A stretch of 64,000 bases of DNA from Diaphorobacter sp. HDW4B. Its GTDB lineage: Bacteria; Pseudomonadota; Gammaproteobacteria; Burkholderiales; Burkholderiaceae_C. Under the pieces are notes generated by a model that ran no database searches, had not been told where the DNA came from, and saw only the letters and a program-made list of their open reading frames with translations. The translations under genes were made by a program, and so were the position numbers. This document shows, in pieces, positions 47,541 to 56,859 of the stretch. The stretch is taken from assembly GCF_011305535.1 (NCBI RefSeq), contig NZ_CP049905.1, positions 4,648,001 to 4,712,000 of the forward strand, in the 5' to 3' direction. Positions within the stretch are counted from its first letter, which is position 1, and every line of letters begins with the position of its first letter.

Positions 47541-47603
47541 AAATCCCTGAAATATGGATTGATCTCCCTATTATAGGGAGATCAATCCACGAAAGAGGGA
47601 TTT
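47541..47603. promoter_or_regulatory. Nested palindromic operator of the HTH-nucleotidyltransferase gene
   Basis: Inner arms of 15 bp (47556-47570 and 47574-47588) are perfect inverted repeats around TTA. Outer arms AAATCCCT (47541-47548) and AGGGATTT (47596-47603) are also perfect and placed exactly symmetrically, 7 bp from the inner arms on each side. The dyad ends 4 bp before the start codon at 47537. It fits binding of a multimeric winged-HTH autoregulator. Confidence 0.7.
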
Positions 47604-47605
47604 GA

Positions 47606-48349
47606 TCAGGGCGTGGTGGCGGAGGGCTCTCGTGGTTCCCGCCTGCGCTGCTCCTGCACCGGCGGCTGCGTTGCCTCCCAAGCCGCCAGATGCGCAAACA
47701 CCATCGCGGGCGCATGCGCGTCGTTCGCTGCGTAGCGGATCTGGCTTTCCGTCAGGCGTTCGTTCGACCAGTTGGACGTGGTCACCTTCTTGGATTTGCG
47801 CAGGCTCTGGACGAGCACCATGGCGATGGCGGCGCGCACGCCGGTCGATGCGCCGAAGCCGTGGCGCTTGAAGATGCGGTCGAGGTCGATGACGTTCTGC
47901 ATCTCGACCTGCAAGCGGCCTTGCAGTTGGTGCCGGTCGTTGTCGAGGCCAAAGCCAGCCTTGGTGATGCGCGCGTTGCCCAGCACTTCGCGGGTGATCG
48001 CAAAGGCCTGCGGGTGGCGCATCTGCAGCAGCCAGGCTTCGGTCGTGGTGGCGAACTGCACCAGATGCGGGCCGGTGTCTTTCGCGCCAACTTGGAAAAG
48101 TGGCTTGCTCTCGGTGTCGAAGCCCAGCACCTGCGCGTTCAGCAAGGCTTCGCGAGCGCGTGCGAATGCTTCGTCGGTGGAGGGAGTGTGGATGGCGGAA
48201 TCCGGCAGCGCCGCAAAGGGCGGCAGCAGCGCGGATTCTTCCTTGGTTGGGGCTTTGCGGCGCACGATTGGCTGCTGTCGATCAGACGCCGGTGCGGGCA
48301 GGGCGCGTGCGGTAGAACTGCATGGGATGCTCCTGCATCTCCTTGGCAT
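47606..48349 (-). CDS. DEDD-family 3'-5' exonuclease (RNase D-like)
   Basis: Up to 247 residues. The exonuclease fold starts near AREALLNAQVLGFDTESKPL (ExoI: Asp and Glu), continues with ITKAGFGLDNDRHQL (ExoII: Asp) and ends with QIRYAANDAHAPAMVF (ExoIII: Tyr and Asp), so the four acidic residues of a DEDDy enzyme are present. No HRDC domain follows, so it is a stand-alone small exonuclease. The start is uncertain. The ATG at 48349 overlaps the rlhA stop by 68 bp; a GTG near 48250, just after that stop, would give ~212 residues and keep the catalytic core. Confidence 0.8.
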   Translation of the reverse strand: MPRRCRSIPCSSTARALPAPASDRQQPIVRRKAPTKEESALLPPFAALPDSAIHTPSTDEAFARAREALLNAQVLGFDTESKPLFQVGAKDTGPHLVQFATTTEAWLLQMRHPQAFAITREVLGNARITKAGFGLDNDRHQLQGRLQVEMQNVIDLDRIFKRHGFGASTGVRAAIAMVLVQSLRKSKKVTTSNWSNERLTESQIRYAANDAHAPAMVFAHLAAWEATQPPVQEQRRREPREPSATTP

Positions 48350-50285
48350 GCTGGTTCATCACAGAGCGCTTCATCTTGCCGACCACATGCATTTCGCAGG
48401 GCTTGCAGTCAAAGCGCAGCGTGAGCTTTTCCTTGCCGTTGATGAGTTGCAGCGGCTCGGCCTTGATGGTGCCCTTCACGCCGATCACGCCCTTGGCCTG
48501 CTTGGGGCACAGGCTCATCGAGAAGCGCACGCAATGCTTGGTGATCATCAGGCTGACTTCGCCTTCTTCTTCCTTGCTTTCGTACGCCGCGTCGATCACC
48601 TTCACGCCATGCTTCACGTAGAAGTCATGCGACTTCTGGTTGAACACATTGGCCAGATAGGTGAGGGTGTCTTCGGGGAACGGCGCTGGTGGCTCGACCG
48701 GCACGGCGCGGGGCAGGCGAATCAAGCCCTTTTCGCGTGTGGCTTCCAGCGAGGCAACCGCTTCGCGGCGCAGTTGGTTGAGCGCGGAGGCGGGCACAAA
48801 CCATGGCTGCGAGAGGTTCAGCGCGATGTCGTGCACCGAGAAAATCGTCGCGCCGAAGCGGCCCAGTTGTTCGCGCAGCGATGCTTCCGATTTCGCGGCG
48901 TCGGTGGCGGGCTGGTGTTCCTGCTCGATGCTGCTCGATGCGGTGAAGCCGTCTTCATCGGTCAGCGTGAGCGCAAAGCCGTCGGCCGTTTCCTTGAGTT
49001 CGGCCCACAGGCCGATGCGGCGTTCGCTCGACTTCTTCTCCAGCGAGCGCACCCAGTCCATGTCGCGGTTGCGGTTGATTTCCAGGCCCTTGCGCAGGTC
49101 CTTGAACTCGGCGATTTCGTTCTTGGGGAACACGCGCCAAATACCTTTCTTGGCACTCACGCATTCGGCGCGGTTGATGTGCACGCCCACCAGTTCCTTT
49201 TGCAGGTAGTAGTAGCACAGGCCATCGCCGTTGTGCAGTTCGGTGGCCTTGTCGGAGCATTCCAACTCGAACCACTTGTCGCCCACCTGCGTGACCCAGC
49301 CGATCGCGCGGCCCGGTGTCTTGGGTGTGTCGAACGCGCCGATGTCGTCCTGACGACCGTTCACGAAATAGTCGGTGAACTCACGGTTGAAGTTCTGGTC
49401 TGGATCGGGCTCGAAGGTGAAGGTGGTGCGGCCAGATGACGAACGTGCCAGCGGCGAATCGGAGAACTCGCGCTCCTCGATCACTTCGTCGAGCAGCTTG
49501 CGGTAGTGGGCCGTGATGTTCTTCACGTAGCCCATGTCCTTGTAGCGACCTTCGATCTTGAAGCTGCGCACACCGGCGTCGATCAGCGCACGCAGGTTGT
49601 CGCTCTGGTTGTTGTCCTTCATCGACAGCACATGCTTTTCGTGCGCGATGATGCGGCCCTTGTCGTCGGTGACTTCATACGGCAGGCGGCAGGCCTGATT
49701 GCAGTCGCCGCGATTGGCGCTGCGACCCGTGTGCGCATGGCTGATGAAGCACTGGCCCGAATAGGCCACGCACAGCGCGCCGTGCACAAAGAATTCGATG
49801 GTGGTGCGGCTCGGGTCGGTCGCTTCGCGGATCGCCTTGATCTGCTGGAGATCGAGCTCGCGCGCAATCACGATCTGCGAGAGACCGGCATCCTGCAGAA
49901 AACGCGCCTTCTCGGGCGTGCGGATGTCGGTCTGTGTGGAGGCGTGCAACTGGATCGGCGGCATGTCCAGCTCCAGCAGACCCATGTCCTGAATGATCAG
50001 CGCGTCGGCTCCTGCCTCGTAGATCTGCCACGCCATCTTGCGTGCACCTTCGAGCTCGTCGTCGCGCAGAATCGTGTTCAGCGTGATGAAGATGCGGCTG
50101 CCGAAGCGGCGCGCATGTTTGATGAGACGTTCCAGATCGCGGATGTCGTTGCCCGCAGTCGCGCGCGCGCCGAAGGCCGGACCGCCGATGTAGACAGCGT
50201 CCGCGCCGTGGTTGATGGCTTCGATCCCGATATCGGCATCGCGGGCCGGGGAGAGCAACTCTAGTTGGTGGGGCAGGAGAGACAT
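48282..50285 (-). CDS. rlhA: 23S rRNA 5-hydroxycytidine (C2501) synthase
   Basis: 667 residues, close in length and sequence to E. coli RlhA (YdcP), a U32 peptidase-fold enzyme that hydroxylates C2501 of 23S rRNA. The N-terminal LELLSPARDADIGIEAINHG and GADAVYIGGPAFGARA, then FVHGALCVAYSGQCFISHA, RSANRGDCNQACRLPYEV and VRSFKIEGRYKDMGYVKNI, cover the U32 signature and the iron-sulfur-type cysteines. The C-terminal extension (FNQKSHDFYVKHGVKVIDAA, CLCPKQAKG-like and FDCKPCEMHVVGKMK) separates it from the shorter TrhP/YegQ. Confidence 0.93.
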   Translation of the reverse strand: MSLLPHQLELLSPARDADIGIEAINHGADAVYIGGPAFGARATAGNDIRDLERLIKHARRFGSRIFITLNTILRDDELEGARKMAWQIYEAGADALIIQDMGLLELDMPPIQLHASTQTDIRTPEKARFLQDAGLSQIVIARELDLQQIKAIREATDPSRTTIEFFVHGALCVAYSGQCFISHAHTGRSANRGDCNQACRLPYEVTDDKGRIIAHEKHVLSMKDNNQSDNLRALIDAGVRSFKIEGRYKDMGYVKNITAHYRKLLDEVIEEREFSDSPLARSSSGRTTFTFEPDPDQNFNREFTDYFVNGRQDDIGAFDTPKTPGRAIGWVTQVGDKWFELECSDKATELHNGDGLCYYYLQKELVGVHINRAECVSAKKGIWRVFPKNEIAEFKDLRKGLEINRNRDMDWVRSLEKKSSERRIGLWAELKETADGFALTLTDEDGFTASSSIEQEHQPATDAAKSEASLREQLGRFGATIFSVHDIALNLSQPWFVPASALNQLRREAVASLEATREKGLIRLPRAVPVEPPAPFPEDTLTYLANVFNQKSHDFYVKHGVKVIDAAYESKEEEGEVSLMITKHCVRFSMSLCPKQAKGVIGVKGTIKAEPLQLINGKEKLTLRFDCKPCEMHVVGKMKRSVMNQHAKEMQEHPMQFYRTRPARTGV

Positions 50286-50354
50286 AAGGCGGCGATTATC
50301 TCAGGAGCGGCCGGTTTCGGCATTGGAGGGTGATTGCTCGCCTCGAAACCCGCG

Positions 50355-50975
50355 TCAGCACTGCCAGAGCAGCTTGCCCAGAGCGGGTTGGGAGCAACCA
50401 CAGCGGAACACATAGCCGCAGCCACTGCCGAAGTTCATGGCCGTGCGGTGATCCGGTCCTTCCTCCAACTGCGCCAGCAATTGCATGGGTTTGCCGCAGG
50501 CGTCGCAGTCCGGCGTTTCGTCACCTTGAACCCACGAGGGCTCGCCGCCCATCTGGCCCAGCACATGGCGGGGCGATTGCCCGCTTTCGTCAGCCCAGTG
50601 CTGGCGTGCCTTGTCGTAGCTGGATTCGGCAGACTCCACCAGCGTGGCCCCATAGCGCGTGGCGCGGACGGTTTCTCCGTCTTCGGGCGGGTCGACTAAT
50701 TGCAGATCGCTTGCCGGCACGACCAGCACCTTGTTGCCGCCTTCATTGGCATCCCATTCCTCGCACGCACCGGGGTCGTTCTGGCACATGAACACCAGCA
50801 GCAAGGTCGAGTCGGCCTCATTGCGCAACTGTCCTTGAAACTCCATGTTGCCGCCACAACAGGTGCAAGTCGGCCAATCGAGTCGTCCTGCAGGCGCGCT
50901 GGGCATGCCGCCGAACATGGTCTGGTCGGTGGCCTGTTCGCCGGTTTCCGGCAGGCCGATCATCAGGGTCGTCAT
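50355..50975 (-). CDS. Cys-rich protein, DUF1963/PDCD2-like
   Basis: 206 residues. It has a CTCCGG pair near residue 37, then FQGQLRNEADSTLLLVFMCQ, and a second Cys cluster at the C-terminus (CDACGKPMQLLAQLEEG and CGYVFRCGC). The order of two zinc-knuckle halves around a beta-rich domain resembles DUF1963-type proteins and the PDCD2 C-terminal region, but I cannot name a closer family. It is soluble. It lies 70 bp upstream of rlhA on the same strand and could be co-transcribed with it. Confidence 0.6.
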   Translation of the reverse strand: MTTLMIGLPETGEQATDQTMFGGMPSAPAGRLDWPTCTCCGGNMEFQGQLRNEADSTLLLVFMCQNDPGACEEWDANEGGNKVLVVPASDLQLVDPPEDGETVRATRYGATLVESAESSYDKARQHWADESGQSPRHVLGQMGGEPSWVQGDETPDCDACGKPMQLLAQLEEGPDHRTAMNFGSGCGYVFRCGCSQPALGKLLWQC

Positions 50976-51069
50976 GGGTGATTCGTCATGAGGATGAAGA
51001 CAGGCCGCATGTTGAACGGCGGCAGATGCTATTGCCCAGACGGATTAACCCGACGGGCGTGATTTTTCA

Positions 51070-51819
51070 TTACGAGCGCGGGCTGAAGGTGCGCGGAAAC
51101 ACCACCACCTCGTCGCGATCGGCAAGCCGATACCCCATGGCGGGCCGGTTCGACGTGCCTTCCACATGCCCGGCCTCCACCAAAAACTGCGCCGCCAGCA
51201 TGCGCGTGCGAAAGCCGCTCTTGTCCACCGGGCGACCCAGCACGGTCTCGTAGACCTGCTGCAATTGCGGGAGGGTGAAGGGCTCGGCCAGCAAAAACGC
51301 GGGCAACGAGGTGTATTCGACTTTGCCGCGCAGGCGCTCGACGGCGGCTTGCAGGATGGCGCTGTGGTCGAACGCCAGTCGGGGATCGGTGAGAAGTTCG
51401 TCCACCTCGAACCACGCCACATCCGCCGCATTGGCACCTTTGGCGAGCGTGATGTCCCGCGCCGCAATCAGCGCAAAGTACACATGCGTGGCCGACCAGC
51501 CGCGCGGATCGCGCGCCTTGCCGCCCCAACTGCCGAGCTGCTCCAGATAGGGGCTGTCCACGCTGGTTTTTTCCTTGAGCTTGCGACGCGCGCAGGCCTG
51601 CAGATCGTCGTCCTGCTCCACATTCACAAAGCCGCCCGGCAGCGCCCACAGACCGGGAAAGGGCTCCTTGCTGTGCGCGGGGCGTTGCACCAGCAGCACC
51701 TTGAGACTGTCATTCACCACGGTGAAGATCACCACATCCACGGTCGTGAACGGACGCGGAAAATCAGGCACGGCGGCAGTGGGTCGGGCGATTTTGGTGT
51801 GAGCGGCTGCAACGGCCAT
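51070..51819 (-). CDS. NrtR-like regulator with degenerate Nudix domain
   Basis: 249 residues from the ATG at 51819. An N-terminal Nudix fold (about residues 24-150; TVDVVIFTVVNDSLKVLLVQ, WALPGGFVNVEQDDDL) is joined to a C-terminal winged-HTH-like domain (about 150-249), the architecture of NrtR repressors of NAD metabolism. The Nudix helix reads RRKLKEKT where RExxEExG is expected, so two of three metal-binding Glu are Lys and hydrolysis is unlikely. NrtR proteins sense ADP-ribose-type ligands. It is divergent from the kptA operon, which encodes NAD/ADP-ribose enzymes, with an operator-like array between them. Confidence 0.85.
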   Translation of the reverse strand: MAVAAAHTKIARPTAAVPDFPRPFTTVDVVIFTVVNDSLKVLLVQRPAHSKEPFPGLWALPGGFVNVEQDDDLQACARRKLKEKTSVDSPYLEQLGSWGGKARDPRGWSATHVYFALIAARDITLAKGANAADVAWFEVDELLTDPRLAFDHSAILQAAVERLRGKVEYTSLPAFLLAEPFTLPQLQQVYETVLGRPVDKSGFRTRMLAAQFLVEAGHVEGTSNRPAMGYRLADRDEVVVFPRTFSPRS

Positions 51820-51850
51820 GGAAAAAAATTCTTGACGGGCTGAATATTGG

Positions 51851-51894
51851 GTTGTATTGTACAACTTATGCAAGTTGTTCTGAGCAACTTGCAT
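51851..51894. promoter_or_regulatory. Operator array between the NrtR-like gene and kptA
   Basis: Overlapping dyads: GTTGTA-ttg-TACAAC (51851-51865), CAACTT-atgc-AAGTTG (51862-51877) and ATGCAAGTTG-ttctgag-CAACTTGCAT (51868-51894), all perfect. The half-site CAACTT/AAGTTG recurs. The array ends 39 bp before the kptA start and lies 31 bp from the regulator start, so it probably controls both. Confidence 0.65.
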
Positions 51895-51933
51895 GATCTC
51901 CACAAGAACAACAACGATGAAAGAAGAATAAAA

Positions 51934-52494
51934 ATGAATGAACTAAACAACAAAAACAGTCTGGTGTCACACAGCAAGTTTCTGAGTCTGGTACTGCGCC
52001 ACAACCCGCAGCGCATTGGCCTCACGCTCGACGAGGCAGGCTGGGCGCGCACGGACGAACTGCTGGCTTGCCTGCAGAAATCCAGCCATCCCATGAGCCT
52101 TGCGCAGTTGCAGCGCGTGGTGGCGGCAGACAGCAAGCAGCGCTACTCCTTCAGCGAGGACGGCCTGCGCATCCGCGCCAATCAAGGCCACTCGATTCAG
52201 GTGGAACTGGGCTTGTCCGCGCAGCAGCCACCCGATGTGCTTCACCACGGCACAGCCACGCGGTTTCTGGCGTCGATTCTGGAGCAGGGGCTCACGCGCC
52301 AAAACCGCCACCATGTGCATCTGTCGGATAGCCTGGACGTTGCGGCCACGGTCGGGCGGCGCTACGGACAACTGGCCATGCTGGTCGTGGACGCCCGGCG
52401 CATGCATGCGGACGGGTATGTCTTCTACCGCTCCGACAACGGCGTGTGGCTGACCGATGCCGTGCCACCGCGCTATCTGAAAGTACAAGCATGA
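51934..52494 (+). CDS. kptA: RNA 2'-phosphotransferase (Tpt1/KptA)
   Basis: 186 residues from the ATG at 51934. KptA transfers a 2'-phosphate from RNA to NAD+, making ADP-ribose 1''-2''-cyclic phosphate and nicotinamide; some homologues can ADP-ribosylate RNA or DNA ends. The RNA-binding N-terminal lobe has SKFLSLVLRHNPQRIGLTLD (Arg-His of the active site) and the ADP-ribose-binding C-lobe has LHHGTATRFLASIL and NRHHVHLSDSLDVA plus the Arg in VGRRYGQL. First gene of a five-gene operon, overlapping the next by four bases (ATGA). Confidence 0.95.
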   Translation: MNELNNKNSLVSHSKFLSLVLRHNPQRIGLTLDEAGWARTDELLACLQKSSHPMSLAQLQRVVAADSKQRYSFSEDGLRIRANQGHSIQVELGLSAQQPPDVLHHGTATRFLASILEQGLTRQNRHHVHLSDSLDVAATVGRRYGQLAMLVVDARRMHADGYVFYRSDNGVWLTDAVPPRYLKVQA

Positions 52495-53105
52495 CGACGA
52501 CAAACTTGAAGAACCGGCTGATCGCACTGGACGCCGACGGCGTGCTGCTCGACTACAACCGCGCATACGCCAAGGCCTGGGAACGCGCCTTCGGCGAAGT
52601 GCCCAAGCTGCGCGATCCGGAAGCTTATTGGGCCATCGATCGCTGGGGTCTGGAGCGGCTGGAAGGCGAGCGACTGGAGCGTCTGCGGGCCAGTTTCGAT
52701 GAACAGTATTGGTCGAGCATCCCAGCCATCGACGGAGCGGTGGACGCATGCCAGCGTCTGGTCGATGCGGGCTACGACCTGGTCTGCGTATCGGCGCTAC
52801 AACCGCAGTTTGCCGATGCGCGTCTGGCGAATCTGCGCGCGCAAGGCTTCCCCATTGACAGCGTGTTCGCCACCAGCAGCGCCACAGATGGCCGTAGTCC
52901 CAAGGCCGCGGCGCTCGAACAACTGCGTCCGCTGGCCTTTGTGGATGACTACCTGCCGTACTTCAAAGGCGTGCCTCAGGACATGCACACCGCTTTGGTG
53001 CTGCGTCAGCAACGTGGCTCACCAAATGTAGGGCCGGAGCTGGCGAATGTGAAATCCACCCATGCGGATCTGGCTGCGTTTGCGGATTGGTGGTTGGACC
53101 AATAA
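52491..53105 (+). CDS. HAD-superfamily phosphatase-like protein
   Basis: 204 residues from the ATG at 52491, overlapping the kptA stop. HAD motif I is IALDADGVLLDYN (DxD nucleophile), the helical cap region follows (AWERAFGEV), and motif II/III appears around DLVCVSALQPQFADARL with a Ser. Motif IV is LAFVDDYLPYFKG. It should be a cytoplasmic phosphatase. In this operon a plausible substrate is a phosphorylated product of KptA chemistry, such as an ADP-ribose phosphate, but this is inference only. Confidence 0.85.
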   Translation: MTTTNLKNRLIALDADGVLLDYNRAYAKAWERAFGEVPKLRDPEAYWAIDRWGLERLEGERLERLRASFDEQYWSSIPAIDGAVDACQRLVDAGYDLVCVSALQPQFADARLANLRAQGFPIDSVFATSSATDGRSPKAAALEQLRPLAFVDDYLPYFKGVPQDMHTALVLRQQRGSPNVGPELANVKSTHADLAAFADWWLDQ

Positions 53106-53140
53106 CAAGCCAACAAGACAACAAGAAAAGGAGTTCAGAA

Positions 53141-53503
53141 ATGATGAACGAAACCATCACCCTCTATCGCCCGACCGGTCCGCATGAACTGGCACTGGTC
53201 GAGGCATGGGGCTTTCGGCAATGGCCGCAGCGTTTGCCGGATCAGCCGATTTTTTATCCCGTGACCAACGAGCAATACGCCGTCGAAATCGCGCGCGACT
53301 GGAACGTGCCCGCAAGCGGCAGCGGCTTTGTGACGCGCTTTGAGGTGCAGAAGACCTTCATGGATCGCTTCGCCATCCAGCAGGTGGGCGCTGCGCATCA
53401 CACGGAATGGGGGGTTCCAGCGGAAGATCTGGAGGAGCTCAACCGGAACATTGTGGGGCAGATCGAGGTGATCAGGCGTTTTCCTGAAGAGGTGCTGCCA
53501 TGA
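53141..53503 (+). CDS. ADP-ribosylation/crystallin J1-like small protein
   Basis: 120 residues from the ATG at 53141, with AAGGAG seven bases upstream. Sequence features are YRPTGPHELALVEAWGFRQW, PIFYPVTNEQYAVEIARDWN, SGFVTRFEVQKTFMDRF and a C-terminal WGVPAEDLEELNRNIVGQIE. I recognise it as the ~120-residue family annotated as ADP-ribosylation/crystallin J1. It lacks the catalytic Asp motifs of true ADP-ribosylglycohydrolases. It overlaps the NADAR gene by four bases. It may be an ADP-ribose-binding or substrate-recognition factor. Confidence 0.8.
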   Translation: MMNETITLYRPTGPHELALVEAWGFRQWPQRLPDQPIFYPVTNEQYAVEIARDWNVPASGSGFVTRFEVQKTFMDRFAIQQVGAAHHTEWGVPAEDLEELNRNIVGQIEVIRRFPEEVLP

Positions 53504-54090
53504 GTGCAAGCATTGAAAATGTTCGCTCGCTTGCCGATCTGCTGGCAGCCATTGACGGTGGTCTGAATCCCAAGTATCTGTACTTTTGGGGGCATAAGGC
53601 GGAGGCCGACGGATCTGTCGGAAAAGGCAGTCTGAGCCAGTGGTTTCCTGCCGAATTCACGGTGGACGGAGATCGTTACCGAACAGCCGAGCACTTCATG
53701 ATGGCCGAGAAGGCGCGCCTGTTTGGCGATGACGAAATTCGCGCGCAAATTCTGGATTGCACAACTCCGGCAGAAGCGAAGGCGTTGGGCCGTGCGGTAC
53801 GCAATTTCGATGCCGAACGTTGGAATTCCGAATGCTTTGGCATCGTGGTGAATGGCAACGTGGCGAAGTTCGGGCAGAACGCGGCCATGGGGGAGTTTCT
53901 GTTGAGGACGGGAACGCGCGTGCTGGTGGAAGCCAGCCCGCGTGATCGGATCTGGGGCATCGGCATGGGTGCAGCCAACCCGGCAGCTATGCAGCCTTCG
54001 CAGTGGCGTGGACGCAATCTGCTCGGCTTTGCGCTGATGGCTGCGCGGGAGCAACTGCGCTTGGGGGATGTGGATGACTCGCGAGATTGA
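53500..54090 (+). CDS. NADAR family protein (guanine ADP-ribose glycohydrolase type)
   Basis: 196 residues from the ATG at 53500. NADAR (YbiA/RibX-like) features are KYLYFWGHKAEADG, LSQWFPAEFTVDGDRYRTAE, HFMMAEKARLFGDDEI, ALGRAVRNFDAERWNSECFG and KFGQNAAMGEFLLRTGTR. Some family members remove ADP-ribose from guanine in DNA or RNA; others act in riboflavin-related pathways. The company of KptA and an ADP-ribosylglycohydrolase favours the ADP-ribose role here. The end overlaps the next gene by 17 bases. Confidence 0.88.
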   Translation: MSASIENVRSLADLLAAIDGGLNPKYLYFWGHKAEADGSVGKGSLSQWFPAEFTVDGDRYRTAEHFMMAEKARLFGDDEIRAQILDCTTPAEAKALGRAVRNFDAERWNSECFGIVVNGNVAKFGQNAAMGEFLLRTGTRVLVEASPRDRIWGIGMGAANPAAMQPSQWRGRNLLGFALMAAREQLRLGDVDDSRD

Positions 54091-54985
54091 TCGCTTTCAT
54101 GGGGCATTGCTCGGTCTGGCTTGCGGCGATGCTGTTGGTACGACCGTGGAGTTTCAACCCCGAGGCAGCTTCGCGCCGCTGACCGACATAGTGGGCGGCG
54201 GGCCGTTTTCGCTCAAGGCGGGGCAGTGGACGGATGACACGTCGATGGCGCTGTGTCTGGCGGAGAGCCTGATCGCCAAGGATGGCTGCGATCCGCATGA
54301 CCAGATGACGCGTTATGTGAACTGGTACACATGGGGATATTGGAGTTCGACGGGAACGTGTTTCGATATCGGCGTTGCCACGCGCGAGGCACTTGAGCGC
54401 TTCAAGAGGACGAATGAAGCCTTGGCTGGAACCCCCGATCCACGCAGCGCGGGCAATGGTTCGCTGATGCGACTGGCGCCCATCGCCATGCGTTATGCGG
54501 GCGATGACGAGCACTTGCGCGAAATGGCCGCGCTCAGTTCGCGCACCACCCATGGTGCCGAGGAATGCATCGAGGCTTGCCAGTTGTTTGTCGTGGCTTT
54601 GAGCCGTGCCTTGTCGGGTGCGAGCAAGTCGGAGGTGCTTGATCTGGCGGATCAGCCACTGCACAGCAGCAAGATCAGGCAGATTGCGCAAGGCGGTTAT
54701 CTGCACAAGAGCCGCGAGCAGATTCGTGGATCGGGTTATGTGGTCGAGAGTCTGGAGGCGGCGTTGTGGTGCTTTGCGCGGCACGACAATTTTTGCGATG
54801 CCGTGCTCGAAGCCGCCAATCTGGGCGACGATGCGGACACCACTGCAGCCATCACCGGCCAGATCGCTGGCGCGATGTGGGGTGAGCAGGGAATTCCCGC
54901 CGAATGGCTGGCGCGGCTTTGCATGGCGGACGATATTCGCGGCCTGGCGTCGCAACTGTGGGAGGCCAACGCGCGCGGACGCTGA
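54074..54985 (+). CDS. ADP-ribosylglycohydrolase (DraG/ARH family)
   Basis: 303 residues from the ATG at 54074, chosen because GGGGGA lies at the right distance; another ATG at 54068 is in frame. The dinuclear metal site is represented by LACGDAVGTTVEF, QWTDDTSMALCLAE (TDDT) and LGDDADTTAAITGQIAGAM (DDADT), so all main ligands are present. It hydrolyses ADP-ribose bonds on proteins or small molecules. Last gene of the operon that begins with kptA. Confidence 0.93.
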   Translation: MTREIDRFHGALLGLACGDAVGTTVEFQPRGSFAPLTDIVGGGPFSLKAGQWTDDTSMALCLAESLIAKDGCDPHDQMTRYVNWYTWGYWSSTGTCFDIGVATREALERFKRTNEALAGTPDPRSAGNGSLMRLAPIAMRYAGDDEHLREMAALSSRTTHGAEECIEACQLFVVALSRALSGASKSEVLDLADQPLHSSKIRQIAQGGYLHKSREQIRGSGYVVESLEAALWCFARHDNFCDAVLEAANLGDDADTTAAITGQIAGAMWGEQGIPAEWLARLCMADDIRGLASQLWEANARGR

Positions 54986-54994
54986 GGCGGCTGA

Positions 54995-56761
<1,767 letters not shown>

Positions 56762-56859
56762 GGCGGGCTCGGCGCTTCGTCCCATGCGGACGCGAGGCCG
56801 GGCCATCCGCCGATCAACCCCTATCCTGGAACGGGCGACCAACGCGTCCGGCTTTCATC

